From: Aaosphaeria pasadenensis
Taxonomy: Eukaryota; Ascomycota; Dothideomycetes; Pleosporales
Direction of reading: 5' to 3'
Assembly (NCBI GenBank): GCA_022813625.1
Contig: JAKLMB010000006.1
Location: forward strand, 1 to 64,000
Length of the DNA stretch: 64,000 nucleotides
Both the position numbers and the translations under genes were made by a program. This document shows positions 11,403 through 21,640 of this stretch, piece by piece. The notes below the pieces were generated by a model, which saw only the letters and a list, made by a program, of their open reading frames with translations, ran no database searches and was not told the origin of the DNA. Numbering within the stretch: the first letter of the stretch is position 1; every line of letters starts with the position of its first letter.

Positions 11403-13208
11403 TCAAGCAGCGGGACGTTCAGGCTTTGGCCGCTTTCCTCCTTTCAAGCTCTTCATTCGGGTGAGAAAGCCATTCGACTTTGTCTCTCCCTGAACTTCGG
11501 CACTATCCGCAGTCAGGGTCCGTGTCAGATGGTTGCGGTTTCCGGGCGATGATGGAGATTTTGCAGGGGCGTCCTTGGATCCAGCGTCGGACACCTTGAT
11601 AGCGGCGCCTTTCCTATCGTATGCAGCATCGTATTCGTCAAAGAAGGGATTACGTTCATTGGCCTTAGACAGTCCACCAGCACTGACTGCATGTGGGCTT
11701 CCAGGACTGCCTCCGCCATAGCGGGCCTCTGGGGAGGTGATCCGGCCACCCTCACCGAAGCGTCGTGGTTGTGAAATGCCGCGGAATCTCTGTGCAATGG
11801 ATTTCTTGCGGCCAAGACCACCATCCGCCGAAGTAGTGTGATTTTCAGACTCGCGCCGCTGGATCGCTGCCCTGGAAGCGGGTGCTCCATCAAGGAACGT
11901 GGAAGTTCCGAGGCCGACCGTCTCTTCTCCGTGTACAATGTCGGCTCGAGCCTTGGGGTTGAAACCTCCTGTATCGGTTCGCTTCTTGAAATCTCCACCA
12001 CCGGCACCGAAATCAGTGAAACCCTCGGCACCTCGGCCGTGGAAAGTGTCCAGGTCGATGTGCTTGTTGACCGGTCCAGAGCCGCCAAGGGCATTGTTGG
12101 CAGAACCCACGGGGAACGCTTGCATGGGGGCGCGTTGATCCTTCTGGCGGTTGCGGTGGGGTTGGACAGCATCATATGGGCCGTCGTGGTGGATCAGACT
12201 TGGACCGTAAATTCCGGTTACATCGAGCTTGTCAATCAAATCTAGTCCTTGCGGTCTCCGTACTTTCGTAGAACGGCTTTTACCGTCTTTCGAACGCTCA
12301 TCTCGCAACTTGCGGCGTTCCCTACGTCTGCGCTCCTCTTCTGGGCCCAGAGAGCCCTTGTCAATCATCGAAGACTCGGAATTTCGACGGGGACGGCGGG
12401 GCTCTCTACGTTCGGGGCTGCTGGCGTGCGGGGGGCGCGAACCTGGAGGTGGTCGAGGTCGTGGCGGGCCCCTGGGGCCGTTGCGATGCCTGCGCTCTTC
12501 CTCTTCTGAACGTGAAGGCCGACGGCCGTTGGGGTATACCGGGCCTCCTCGAGATGGATTACCACGGGGTGGGTCCCGCTTCTCTTTGTCGTCGAGTGTG
12601 AGATTGTTCTGTTGGAGAGAGGGGTAGTTAGCAAATGCATCCGCGAAGTGACAAAATCGCTCCATGGCTGTTTCAACGCGCTGCCAAGCGGACGCGCGTT
12701 TTCAAGAGCTTGGGGGTCTTGGGTGAAGGTGAGGGTGAGGGTACAGAGTGGCGGAACTGGCTGGCGGTGCGACGGGTACAGTGCGACCCAACAAACGCAA
12801 TTGGCCGCCGTTGCACAAAAGGGTAGGACATACGAATAGCTCTTCGGCGCTGGTGCCAAAAGTTGCCTTCTTAGGGGACTCTTTCATGGAAGCGGACATA
12901 TCGATGAGATTGGTGTTGGCGGCTTCCTTGTTGAACTCGGCTTCAAAGGTGGAGAGGAAGGGGTTGCGAGACATGGGCCTGCTGCCAGCGCTCGTAGGGG
13001 TATTGAGATTGGGCGAAGGGATGGCGGGCGAGCCTGCTCTGTTGCGGAACGGATTGTTGGAGTTGAGGTTGAGGGAGAGGCCTGGCGAGGGGCGCCGTTC
13101 TGTAGATAAAGGGTGAAATGTCAGCGAATTGGGCTTTTCGTCACAGGCACCGTAGGTGAAACGAGCGATAAAGGAGCCCATACCTGGCATTGACGGTTCT
13201 GCGATCAT
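11403..13208 (-). CDS. PAL1: Pal1 family cell-morphology protein
   Basis: Model: exons 13208-13184, 13099-12834 and 12608-11403 (498 aa). Intron 1 (84 nt) lies just after the eighth codon; intron 2 (225 nt) has donor GTATGT, branch GCTAAC and acceptor CAACAG. The Pal1 domain (Pfam PF08316) is evident: LDLIDKLDVTGIYGPSLIHH, DGPYDAVQPHRN, APMQAFPVGSANNALGG and HIDLDTFHGRGAEGF. The N-terminus carries NPF-type motifs (NNPFRN, RNPFLS, NPFFDE), which EH-domain endocytic proteins can bind. An Arg/Pro-rich linker precedes the domain. In yeasts Pal1 acts at the cortex and at endocytic patches with Sla2 to keep polarised shape. The 3 kb upstream spacer suggests a long promoter or leader. Confidence 0.9.
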
Positions 13209-13764
13209 GATGGTGCGCTGTAAACAACCCTGCTGGCGCGCCCAATCAAGATAAATTGCCAGGGGAGGGGATCAGGATTCTGCAATGTGACGGGTAGGAA
13301 TCGCAGGTCGGTAGAGGATAATTTCCAAGGAAAGCAATGTTGATGACGCGCAAGATGGGAAGTGTGCGACCTGGTTCTGTGACGATCCGCGGAAAGATAT
13401 GTGTCTGTAACCAGAAAAGGGGGTTAAATGTGTGTGTGAGTGGGCGGGTGGATGGGCGAAGAGGGAGGAGAGCTCTGGATTAAGACTGCGGATAGGATGT
13501 TTTGGTGTGTTTCGTTGTACCGGTCTAGTTTGGCTCTGGCTCTGGCTCTGGGGGGGATGAGATGGGACGGGCGAGCTAGAGAGGAGGTAAAGGTAAAGGT
13601 AAAGGCGGGCGGGTGAGTTAAAAGCAGGGCAGGCTTGGCGGAGCGCTGTCTTTTTTGAAGTGGCCGCCGCGTCGAATAGCCTAGCACGTCTAGGTAGGGG
13701 TAAATGTTCGTAGTTAGGGGGATAGTGGAGAGGGGGTATGAGAGATGGCCAGCCAGCTAGCTAC

Positions 13765-14000
13765 TCGTAGTATAACGGGACCGTCGTAGTAGACTGTAGT
13801 CGTGGTGGTACTCGTAGTAGTGGCAGTATGGAGACGCTTAATATATGGGGAGGGGTGGATGGTTGCCGAGGGACCAGCACGGTTGGCTCGTTGGTTGGAT
13901 GGCTGGAATAGATGGTGATGATACTCCGTACTCGTAGTAGTAGTAGTAGTAGTAGCTATTGTTGTTGTAGTAGTGTTGGCCGTAGTGGTAGTGGTAGTAA
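13765..14000. repeat. Imperfect GTA/TAG triplet repeat region
   Basis: Repeated gtagtag runs occur here; the longest pure stretch is about 13934-13955. It is interspersed with tggtgg and gttgttg and has no coding signal. Confidence 0.8.
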
Positions 14001-14763
14001 GTAGTAGCCGTGATGGTGAGTATATGCTGTGAGTGTGAACGTGAGTGTGAATGGCCGGTGGTAATGTGATTGATGGTGATGGTGGTGGTGAGAGGGAGAA
14101 AGAGAGAGTAAAGTAAAGAGAAAGCGAAGGTGAATGGAGAGCTGGAGTAAAAGGTAGGGAAGGGGGAAAGTAGAGTAATTTAGGGTTGGAGCAGTAGGTA
14201 CTGGGTGAGGCTAGATCCAGAGAAAGAAACCCAGGAGGTCCAGAAGGTACGGAATACTCGTAGGTGGTTAGGCAGGAGTGAATAGCTAGAGCGAGTGGGG
14301 AAGAGCCGGGTACGGCAGTAGAGTAGAGTAAGAGAATGAGTGAGTAATCTGCGTTGGTGCAAATGGATGACGTTGGAAAAGACGTATTGGATTACAGTCG
14401 TTTTCCTTTGTCAAGATCCAAGAGAGCGATGTTCGGAGAGGAATGCTCAAGATCGAGGTTGAGGTCAAAGGACAAGGAGGAGGAAGAGTGGAGGGACGGA
14501 CGCAGATGATTATAATAATTCTTATGCTGGCTCGGTTTTGCGATGGCACGATGGACAGGACTAGGTAGTCATGTAGTTAGGTGGTCGGCGCAAGTGGAGG
14601 AGGAGCTCGTATTGAAGGGTAGGGGTAGGAGAGGGAGAGCCTAAGAGGGGGGCATGTGAGTTATGATCTGCAACGGAGAAACGAGAGGGATCAAGGGGCT
14701 TTTGAGGCGTTTCTAAGAGGAGGTCTAGAGGCATACACAGTAGGCATGGCATACAATAACGCG

Positions 14764-14771
14764 GGCATTGG

Positions 14772-14803
<32 letters not shown>

Positions 14804-14805
14804 CT
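14764..14805 (+). repeat. Hexanucleotide array (GGCATG)n
   Basis: Seven units: GGCATT, five perfect GGCATG (14770-14799), then GGCACT. It falls inside a 70-codon ORF that would code a Gly-Met run, but that ORF has no other support. Confidence 0.9.
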
Positions 14806-15724
14806 GGCAAAGAAAGACATAGGACGGTGGCAGCTGGAGAGAATGCGGCAGGTTATGGGCCAGAATGAGCAATTGAGAGACTCCCTTTTAATGTTTGACA
14901 TGGGTAATTAAGGGTAATGATCCGTCTATGTGTAATAGTAGTTGTCTCTAAAGTCAACATGGTACCAATTATTACTCCGTTGGGTGCGAATCAAGTATGA
15001 CCCAGGTGGCCTACTATCTAGGGTAGTATATATGATATGTCCATACATCTACCTAGGTACTAACTCATATATAAAGACGATGGGAATAACATCAGGTGGT
15101 ATCTCTACCTAGGCATACACAGACAATTAGGACTCTATGGAGTACAGAGTAATAGTTAAAACTTAGCAGATACATATCCAAAGGACAGGGGGCAGAAAGT
15201 GGGCGCACATCGTCATCACCTGCTGTCATGAACTCTGGAGTGCATACTTGGCCCTGTATGTGCTGCATCTTCCGTTTGTTGTCATATAACACAAGGGTAG
15301 GTAGCTCTGTAGACCATTCTACTACCAAAGTCTCTGATCATTGACCACGCCTACATACACAGTCATGCCCTCTCAATGCTGCTTTCGATCACTTCTGCTT
15401 CTGTTACCATCACCTTCCAAACTCTTCCTCTACACTCCGTAGTTGGAGTCTAACCGCGGCCTACATAGTACAGGGTACCACGATCGCCAGCCAGCCCACC
15501 CACCGCGCGGGCATCGGCCTAGTCGCCATTTCAAGCTTTCTTTTTATCCGCTTTCGCCATCTTTGTCACTCATCACGCCCTCAATCATTCATCATTTCCC
15601 TGCCCTCCCGAGAAGGTACGAGGCTACGAGTAACCGTGGCTGTGACTGCGATCTCAGCTACATGGAGCTAAAGTACACAGTAGTCACTGTACAGGATATT
15701 GCATGCGAACTCGCACATGCAGAT

Positions 15725-15766
15725 ACCCATACTCATACCCATATCCATATCCATATCCATGCCCAT
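15725..15766 (+). repeat. Hexanucleotide array (RYYCAT)7
   Basis: Seven consecutive hexamers: acccat, actcat, acccat, atccat three times, gcccat. Its reverse complement (ATGGGY/ATGGAT) is in the same sequence family as the array at 14764. Confidence 0.85.
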
Positions 15767-16360
15767 GCATAGAACATGCACAGCACGGTCACCACAAATC
15801 TGCTTGCAACTTCCTAGTACCTACTCATGCAGTCATTCCGTTACAGTAGATATCAAATAAACAAAAGGTCGATTGTACTCAACTAGGTAGGTAAGGTGAG
15901 AACAGGGTCACTTCAGCACTCATCCTCGTTCTGGCGGACCTTAATCGGGATAGCAGCCGCCCCCGCAAATCGATATGAGGAAGGAAGAGAGACCCTGAAG
16001 CCCCCCAGTGCAGTAGACTACGTGACTACCAATAGCCCCTCCGTCGTCCGTCCACCGCCCATCCCAGCAAACAGACACACAGAATAGAATAATTTCACGC
16101 CTGACCGCCTTTCTTGTTCTCTTGTTTCTTTCTTCCTTTATCGACACCATCAATAATAATACGATACCAACACCAACCAGACTAGCCATCCATCTAATTA
16201 TCCTATCTACTCCGTACCCATGCCTACCAAGGCCTAGCTACCTATTACCCACTACTAAACCGCCCAACGGCCGACCGACCGTGTTCAGCGAGACAGACTC
16301 TTTCTCCTCCACAGTCACAAACACTCCACGCATACAAACCAACCCAACCCATTCTCATCC

Positions 16361-16907
16361 ATGGCTGCTGCACCTCCATCCGCCGATGCAAGCTACGGAG
16401 GCTTCTCACGTTTCGAACTTGAACTTGAGGTATGTCCAATTCCGTTCCGTAGCGACGTCATCGTTCCCCCCTTTTCTACCCAAATCTTACATCTTAACCC
16501 CTCGCCTGCTAACGTGCTCGTAGTTCGTGCAGTGTCTTGCCAATCCTGCCTATCTCAATTACCTCGCCAGTCAAAAGTACTTTGACCAGCCCGAATTCGT
16601 CGCCTATCTCGGCTATCTGCAGTACTTCAAGGATCCAAAATACGCAAAATACCTCCAGTAAGTACTCTGTACTCCGTAGCTATCTAGTATATACCTCCCC
16701 GGAAGCTCATAAACCCTGTATTATGTACATGCTCCTTACTCTCGGTACTGATGACTGATGCTTGGTTGCAGCCATCCCGGACCGACCCTGCGCACGCTAG
16801 AGCTGCTCCAGCACGAGAAATTCCGTAGCGACACCATTGATCCAAATCTTACCAACAACATGACAATGGCCGTCTTCCGGAATGCTGTTCCAGACAAAGC
16901 AGATTGA
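16361..16907 (+). CDS. MED31: Mediator subunit 31 (Soh1)
   Basis: Model: exons 16361-16429, 16524-16657 and 16772-16907 (112 aa). Introns are 94 nt (GTATGT..CGTAG) and 114 nt (GTAAGT..TTGCAG). The Soh1/Med31 core is clear: FELELEFVQCLANPAYLNYL, ASQKYFDQPEFVAYLGYL, QYFKDPKYAKYL, then LRTLELLQHEKFR. Med31 is a small helical subunit of the Mediator middle module and contacts Med7N and RNA polymerase II. The protein is short, with only about 30 residues after the core. The ATG opens the exon in a consistent frame, and no upstream in-frame start is needed. Confidence 0.93.
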
Positions 16908-18221
16908 CCTGCGTCGTCGCTGTCGTCGTCATCGACCACCATCTGCTTGCGGTATGCTTTGGCACCGTTGGCATGCGACGTAATCTCCTTATAGCGGGCA
17001 CTCGTCGCCCTCCCTCCAAGACATGCCGTGAAAACAGGTATTTCTTCGATTCAGAGCGGTTCCATATCAACATCGATTCCTGGCCGGTATGATACAATTG
17101 CATGCTCACGTTAGTACCCAGGAGCGCGCTCCGGAGTCGCTCTAGGGGTAAAACGCAAGACCGTAGCACTCACAATCCCCGTACCAATTCAATAGCCGGA
17201 GCCGATCTCGATGGTATGATTGACCATCGCCTCAACACATTTTGCGCGGATAGGTTAATGGCTGTTTCGAGTTTATCTTTTTCTCCCAATTGGGGAGACA
17301 GTGATGATGGGGAGTTTAGCTACCTCGTATAGATCTATTTAAAACAGCAAAACAATACTGTATATCCCAGCAATCATGCAACCCTGTACTGCTACTGCTA
17401 CTGCTACTGCGCAATGATGGTTTTAACAAATTCGATAACAATATCGAGCAAGGACAAGAGCTTGCGATAAAGCTTGCGATAAACACTCCACGAAGCAAGC
17501 AGGGATTGGAGACTAAGTGTGCCGTCTGCAATTCTCTCCGATAGTTACAGTGTTTTGACTTCCCCATCTGTCATGTCGGGTATAACACATGGGTTTCAAG
17601 CCCTTCCTGGTACGGTATGAATTGGAAGAGCATTGACCCATCGAATGATCCAAATAATAAAATGGGCCTGCCGACGAATAGAATGGGTCTCAATTCAGAC
17701 TCGAAGCGTACTGTGCAGTGTGTACTTACATAGCACGGAGTTTGAAATGCAGTAGATCAATAATTGCCCATGTGTCTTCCACGCCCCAAGATTGCGGCAT
17801 GGAATTAGTTAGTATTCCTCCCTCCCGCTGACGTCGATGATAAACATCGAGGATTGTATGGATGCTTGTCGACCGGGTCGGGGCCCAGCTCGTCGATTCC
17901 ACAGGGCTGGAAATGCAGAATCCCCATCAGCAAGCCATCCACTTGAAATAGCAGTCAGCTACAGGGTTTGCCCTTTAACATTCAAGCCAGGTACCGACTG
18001 CTGATGGGCTGCGCTGCGAGCCTGTAGCTTCAGCTTGAACTGCAAGCCACACGCCACGTGATGTGTACCTGTCAGCACCCCGCGACCGCCGCACGTACCT
18101 CCATCGCTCCGTATCGCAATATGGCGGACTGATTGCCGTAAGTATCAGCTCGCCATCACGGTGCTTCGGCCAACATACCCCTCACTCCTGGACTCATTTG
18201 AGCGCTTACATTCACCTAGAC
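16908..18221. other. Spacer between MED31 and the TBC gene
   Basis: 1.3 kb with no supportable gene. It holds the MED31 3' UTR, a (TACTGC)4 array at 17387-17410 and the TBC gene promoter. Confidence 0.5.
17387..17410. repeat. Hexanucleotide array (TACTGC)4
   Basis: Four perfect units in noncoding DNA. Confidence 0.9.
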
Positions 18222-20675
18222 ATGAGAACTGTGTCCGAGGTCGAGTATGCATATCTCCTTCAGGCACCTGGCACCCCAAGATTAACTCGTTTCCAGGAAG
18301 TTCTGGCGGCAGCTCGATGATTTCCATTCCTTGACTGATCTCAAGATAGCGGTCTCGTCGCACAAGGAACCTCAGATAACAGCGGGGCTGCGCTCTGTGT
18401 GCTGGAAGGTTTGCCTCGCTCCTTCCTCCATACTTCTCCTCGCAATTGACACAGTCTGTCCAGATCTTCTTGCTGTTCAAGTCCCTTGATCGTTCGACAT
18501 GGCCAACACAGCTCACCGAGACGCGTTCTACGTACAATTCTCTTCGATCCCACTACCTCCGTGCCATACAACACCCAGATGAGTTTGAATCTTCCGTAGA
18601 TCCGCTGAGCGAAAATGAAGAGGTACATCCAATCCCCTCGATCGCACATCGCAAATCACACATGTTGACCGCTACTAAGACCTGAAAGTCCCCCTGGGTC
18701 GCGCTTCGAGCCGACGAGAACCTACGTGCGGAGATCTTCCAAGACATCGAGCGTTGCATGCCAGACAATGTGTACTTTCGGCAACCTGCTACGCAGAACA
18801 TGATGTTGGATATCCTGTTTGTCTTCTGCAAGATGAACGAGAACATTGGCTATCGACAGGGCATGCACGAGATCCTGGCGCCCATCCTGTGGGTCGTCGA
18901 GAGGGATGCCGTCGACCGCACTGGCCCCGAGAACAGGAGCTCGAATCGTGCATACGCGGAGATGCTTGACTCGAAGTTCATTGAGCATGACACGTACACC
19001 CTGTTCACACTGGTAATGAGGACTGCCAAAGAGTTTTACGCACCCGCGGAGAGTGGTGCCGCGAGTAAGGACACGCCCATGCTGATTCGAAGTTCGCGGA
19101 TCTTCGATCGGTATCTCCCGAAGGCGGATCCTGCTCTGTCAGAGCATCTAATCAAACTCGAAATTGTACCTCAAATCTTTCTTTTGTAAGTTCTCGTCAC
19201 AAGTCCCCATCATTCCTAACGGGGTTGCTAACTATTAAAGACGATGGATTCGTCTTCTGTTCGGTCGAGAGTTCCCTCTAGACTCTGTCTTGAAAATGTG
19301 GGACGCGCTGTTCGCTATAGATTCGACACTCGAACTTGTAGACATTATATCTGTCGCCATGCTCTTACGCATTCGGTGGAAGCTTATCGCCTCTGACACC
19401 AACGAGGTTTTTACTCTTTTGTTAAGATACCCAGAGCCCGATGCACCTGCATACACATTCATCAAAGATGCCCTATATCTTCGCGATCACTTGACTCCGG
19501 AAGGAGGGGCGGAGATCATCACACGCTACGGCCAGAAGGCGCCGCCGATTGAGAAGAAAGCACCAGAGGAAAGGATACCCTCGCCGCCCCCTTCATTTGC
19601 GTCCAGCCGGACGAGACCAGCCATTGGATCGCCACGTTCCTTCATGGCACAGCAATCTGGAGGCATCGAGTCACTACTTCAGAATGCTGCAAAGGGGGTC
19701 TTGGATCGAGGTTCTCAGTGGGGTGTGGGAAAAGCCATTCGGGATGCAGTGGGCGAGGTCAAGAAGAATGTAGAGGCCATACAATCGGGACCAGCGTCCG
19801 GCCAAACGACTCCTCGATCGGGCGGTCGCGAGTTCAGGAGACCAGCCCCGATTGGAACCGCGCAAGATACAAGGGCACAGCTGGGCGTGGCAACGAAGAG
19901 AATCGAGGCACTTGAAAAGAGGAACAAGAACCTTGCTGAGATGCTCGAGGGCGCCGTTGGGTCGCTATGGGAATACCACAAAAATCAAAGCGACACGCCG
20001 AAAGAGGACAAGAAGGACATGAAAGAGCAGATGGAATCGCTCAGCCTTGCCATTGCAAAGGTACAATTCGTCCAGGTCTATCTCGAGGACTCTTCCATCC
20101 CGCTCCCAACCGAAGACCCAGCATCAGGCACAGTGTCCCCGAAGCCAACAACTACAGCCCCGATACCAGAGAGAACGAGTAGTGCCCCGCCTGCAAGTAG
20201 CCCGACACGATCGAGGCAGTCGAAAGCAAAAGCGACGGCGGCGCCTGCCCCAGCAACTCCCAGAATCTCGAGTCCCGTCCAGCAAGAGCAGCCGATGTCG
20301 CCACCGGCTCAACCCCCAACAGCGGCGTCAGCGGCGTCACTCTCCCCACGCTCGCGCCCACTCCTGACATCCTCCAATTTCTCATGGATGCTGGGCGGGG
20401 GTGGTGACGTAGAGCCCGCACGCTCGACGTTCGCCAAAGCATCGGAACATACGGCATTCCCGTCTGACGAGAAGCGACGCATGAGGGGCAACATGGGCAA
20501 GGGATATCTCTTCGGCGACGAAGAAGAAGACGACACAGCTGCGCCCAAGGGGCAAGGGAAGAGAGGGAGCGTGTCCGGGAAGGGTGCGAAGAAAGGCAAA
20601 GAGCCCGCGGAAATGGAAGTCGAAGAAGAGATCATAGATCTCGAGGATGTTGGGAAGAGTCGGGCTGTCAGTTGA
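18222..20675 (+). CDS. TBC-domain Rab GTPase-activating protein (TBC1D5-like)
   Basis: Model: exons 18222-18244, 18297-18408, 18464-18622, 18689-19185 and 19241-20675 (741 aa). Introns of 52, 55, 66 and 55 nt are all frame-preserving. The protein opens MRTVSEVEKFWRQLDDFHSL and then shows the TBC core: ITAGLRSVCWKIFLLFKSLD, the IxxDxxR motif at 114-120 (IFQDIER, arginine finger) and YRQGM at 153-157 (glutamine finger). ILWVVERD and LRWIRLLFGREFPLD follow. The second half is low complexity with a coiled-coil segment (about KRIEALEKRNKNLAEML) and acidic or basic tails. TBC1D5 relatives inactivate Rab7-type GTPases and work with retromer and autophagy. The intron 2 donor (GTTTGC) is unusual, but the splice restores the conserved CWK-IFLLF junction. 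Confidence 0.88.
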
Positions 20676-21347
20676 GCTTACTTACTCTTAGAAGTTGACC
20701 GGCAAGTCGGTCAGTTGGATCTTTAGAGCACGATTTTAACCGGACGGAGAGCGAGCGAGCGAGCGAGCACTGTTTCACACGAAATGTACAATCGATTCTG
20801 GTCAAGACATAGAACGATGAGTCGAGGGGGCGAAGACGACCAACACATAAATCATTCACCGTCACAACCATTTCTTCCAGCATAATGATTGTGATCAAGT
20901 CACCCGGCACAGCGACCCCTCACATCTTACAATATCACCTGATTGAACCACAGACATCACAGAAGACGACGAAAGGCCAATGAGAGTAGGTATGCAGATG
21001 TATATTTGTATATGTTCAATGAATTAACCATCTCCATTTCCCATCTTTTCTTAGTGTTGGGGTGTCTTCGGCGGAAGGACCCCTTTGAAAGCGCATCTGT
21101 CGAAATTTGATTCATCTACCATCAAGCCACCATTCCAGGAAACAAGGACAAGATTGCCATTCCGAGTAAAGAGCGTCGACGAAGAGTAGGGTATCGCGTT
21201 TAGTGTATATTGTCAAAGAAATAGATGTTGGTGTTGGGCATCGAGAACGAAGTAGTTGAAGGGGATGTCGAGTCGGAACGTCGTCGAGGCTCAGTTGTCG
21301 ATGCCAACGTTATTTACTGTCATTGGAGATGTACATTGGTTGTCGAT
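20676..21347. other. Convergent 3' spacer, TBC gene and metallothionein
   Basis: Both flanking genes end here. It includes a (GAGC)5 tract at 20749-20768. No gene seen. Confidence 0.5.
20749..20768. repeat. Microsatellite (GAGC)5
   Basis: Five perfect tetranucleotide units in the 3' flank of the TBC gene. Confidence 0.9.
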
Positions 21348-21496
21348 TTCTACACGCAGAGTTATCAGTATTGATTGATACGGAGGAGGGTAGGTGGATG
21401 TTGACGACAAGAGAACTTACATTTGCCGCAGTTGCAGGCACCGGCAGCGCAGCCGCAGTCGGCGCAAGTGCATCCAGCAGTTCCGCAGCCAGGCAT
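21348..21496 (-). CDS. Small copper/heavy-metal metallothionein, 25 aa
   Basis: Model: exons 21496-21421 and 21349-21348; intron 21350-21420 (71 nt) has donor GTAAGT, branch TACTGATAAC and acceptor GTGTAG. The product starts MPGCGTAGCTCADCG and ends ACNCGK. It has seven Cys at 4, 9, 11, 14, 16, 21 and 23, no aromatic residues, and a Gly-Lys end. Length, seven Cys and the final Lys resemble the Neurospora 25-26 residue Cu-metallothionein and the similarly tiny Magnaporthe MMT1. It would bind Cu(I) or other soft metals in the cytosol. The intron splits the stop codon (T|AA). Unspliced RNA would add 17 residues (from CKFSC) before a TGA. A TATA-like box and an AGGGG stress element lie upstream. 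Confidence 0.8.
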
Positions 21497-21613
21497 GTTT
21501 GATTGTTGCTTCGAAGAGAAGAAAAAGTGTTTAAAAGGTGGGAATTTGATTGGGATTGAGATTGGTTTACTCGTTGCTGAAAGAAGAAAAGAAGAAGAAG
21601 GAGAACAGCGAGG

Positions 21614-21618
21614 AGGGG
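21614..21618 (+). promoter_or_regulatory. STRE-like AGGGG upstream of the metallothionein
   Basis: AGGGG on the plus strand, about 118 bp upstream of the metallothionein ATG. It matches the core of the fungal stress-response element. Five-base sites occur by chance, so function is only suggested. Confidence 0.3.
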
Positions 21619-21630
21619 CAGAAGCGGGGT

Positions 21631-21640
21631 CCTTATATCT
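21631..21640 (-). promoter_or_regulatory. TATA-like box of the metallothionein gene
   Basis: Read on the minus strand: AGATATAAGG, about 135-145 bp upstream of the ATG. This leaves room for a 5' UTR of roughly 100 nt, as expected for a strongly inducible fungal gene. Confidence 0.45.

Larger units (their letters stand above)
13209..16360. other. Long divergent spacer between PAL1 and MED31, repeat rich
   Basis: About 3.1 kb with no supportable gene. It contains CT/GA-rich leader-like DNA, GTA/TAG triplet runs (13765-14000), two hexamer arrays (14764-14805, 15725-15766) and the TACTCCGTA motif at 13922 and 16208. ORFs here are short and low complexity. Promoters and 5' UTRs of PAL1 (minus) and MED31 (plus) are expected. 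Confidence 0.5.
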
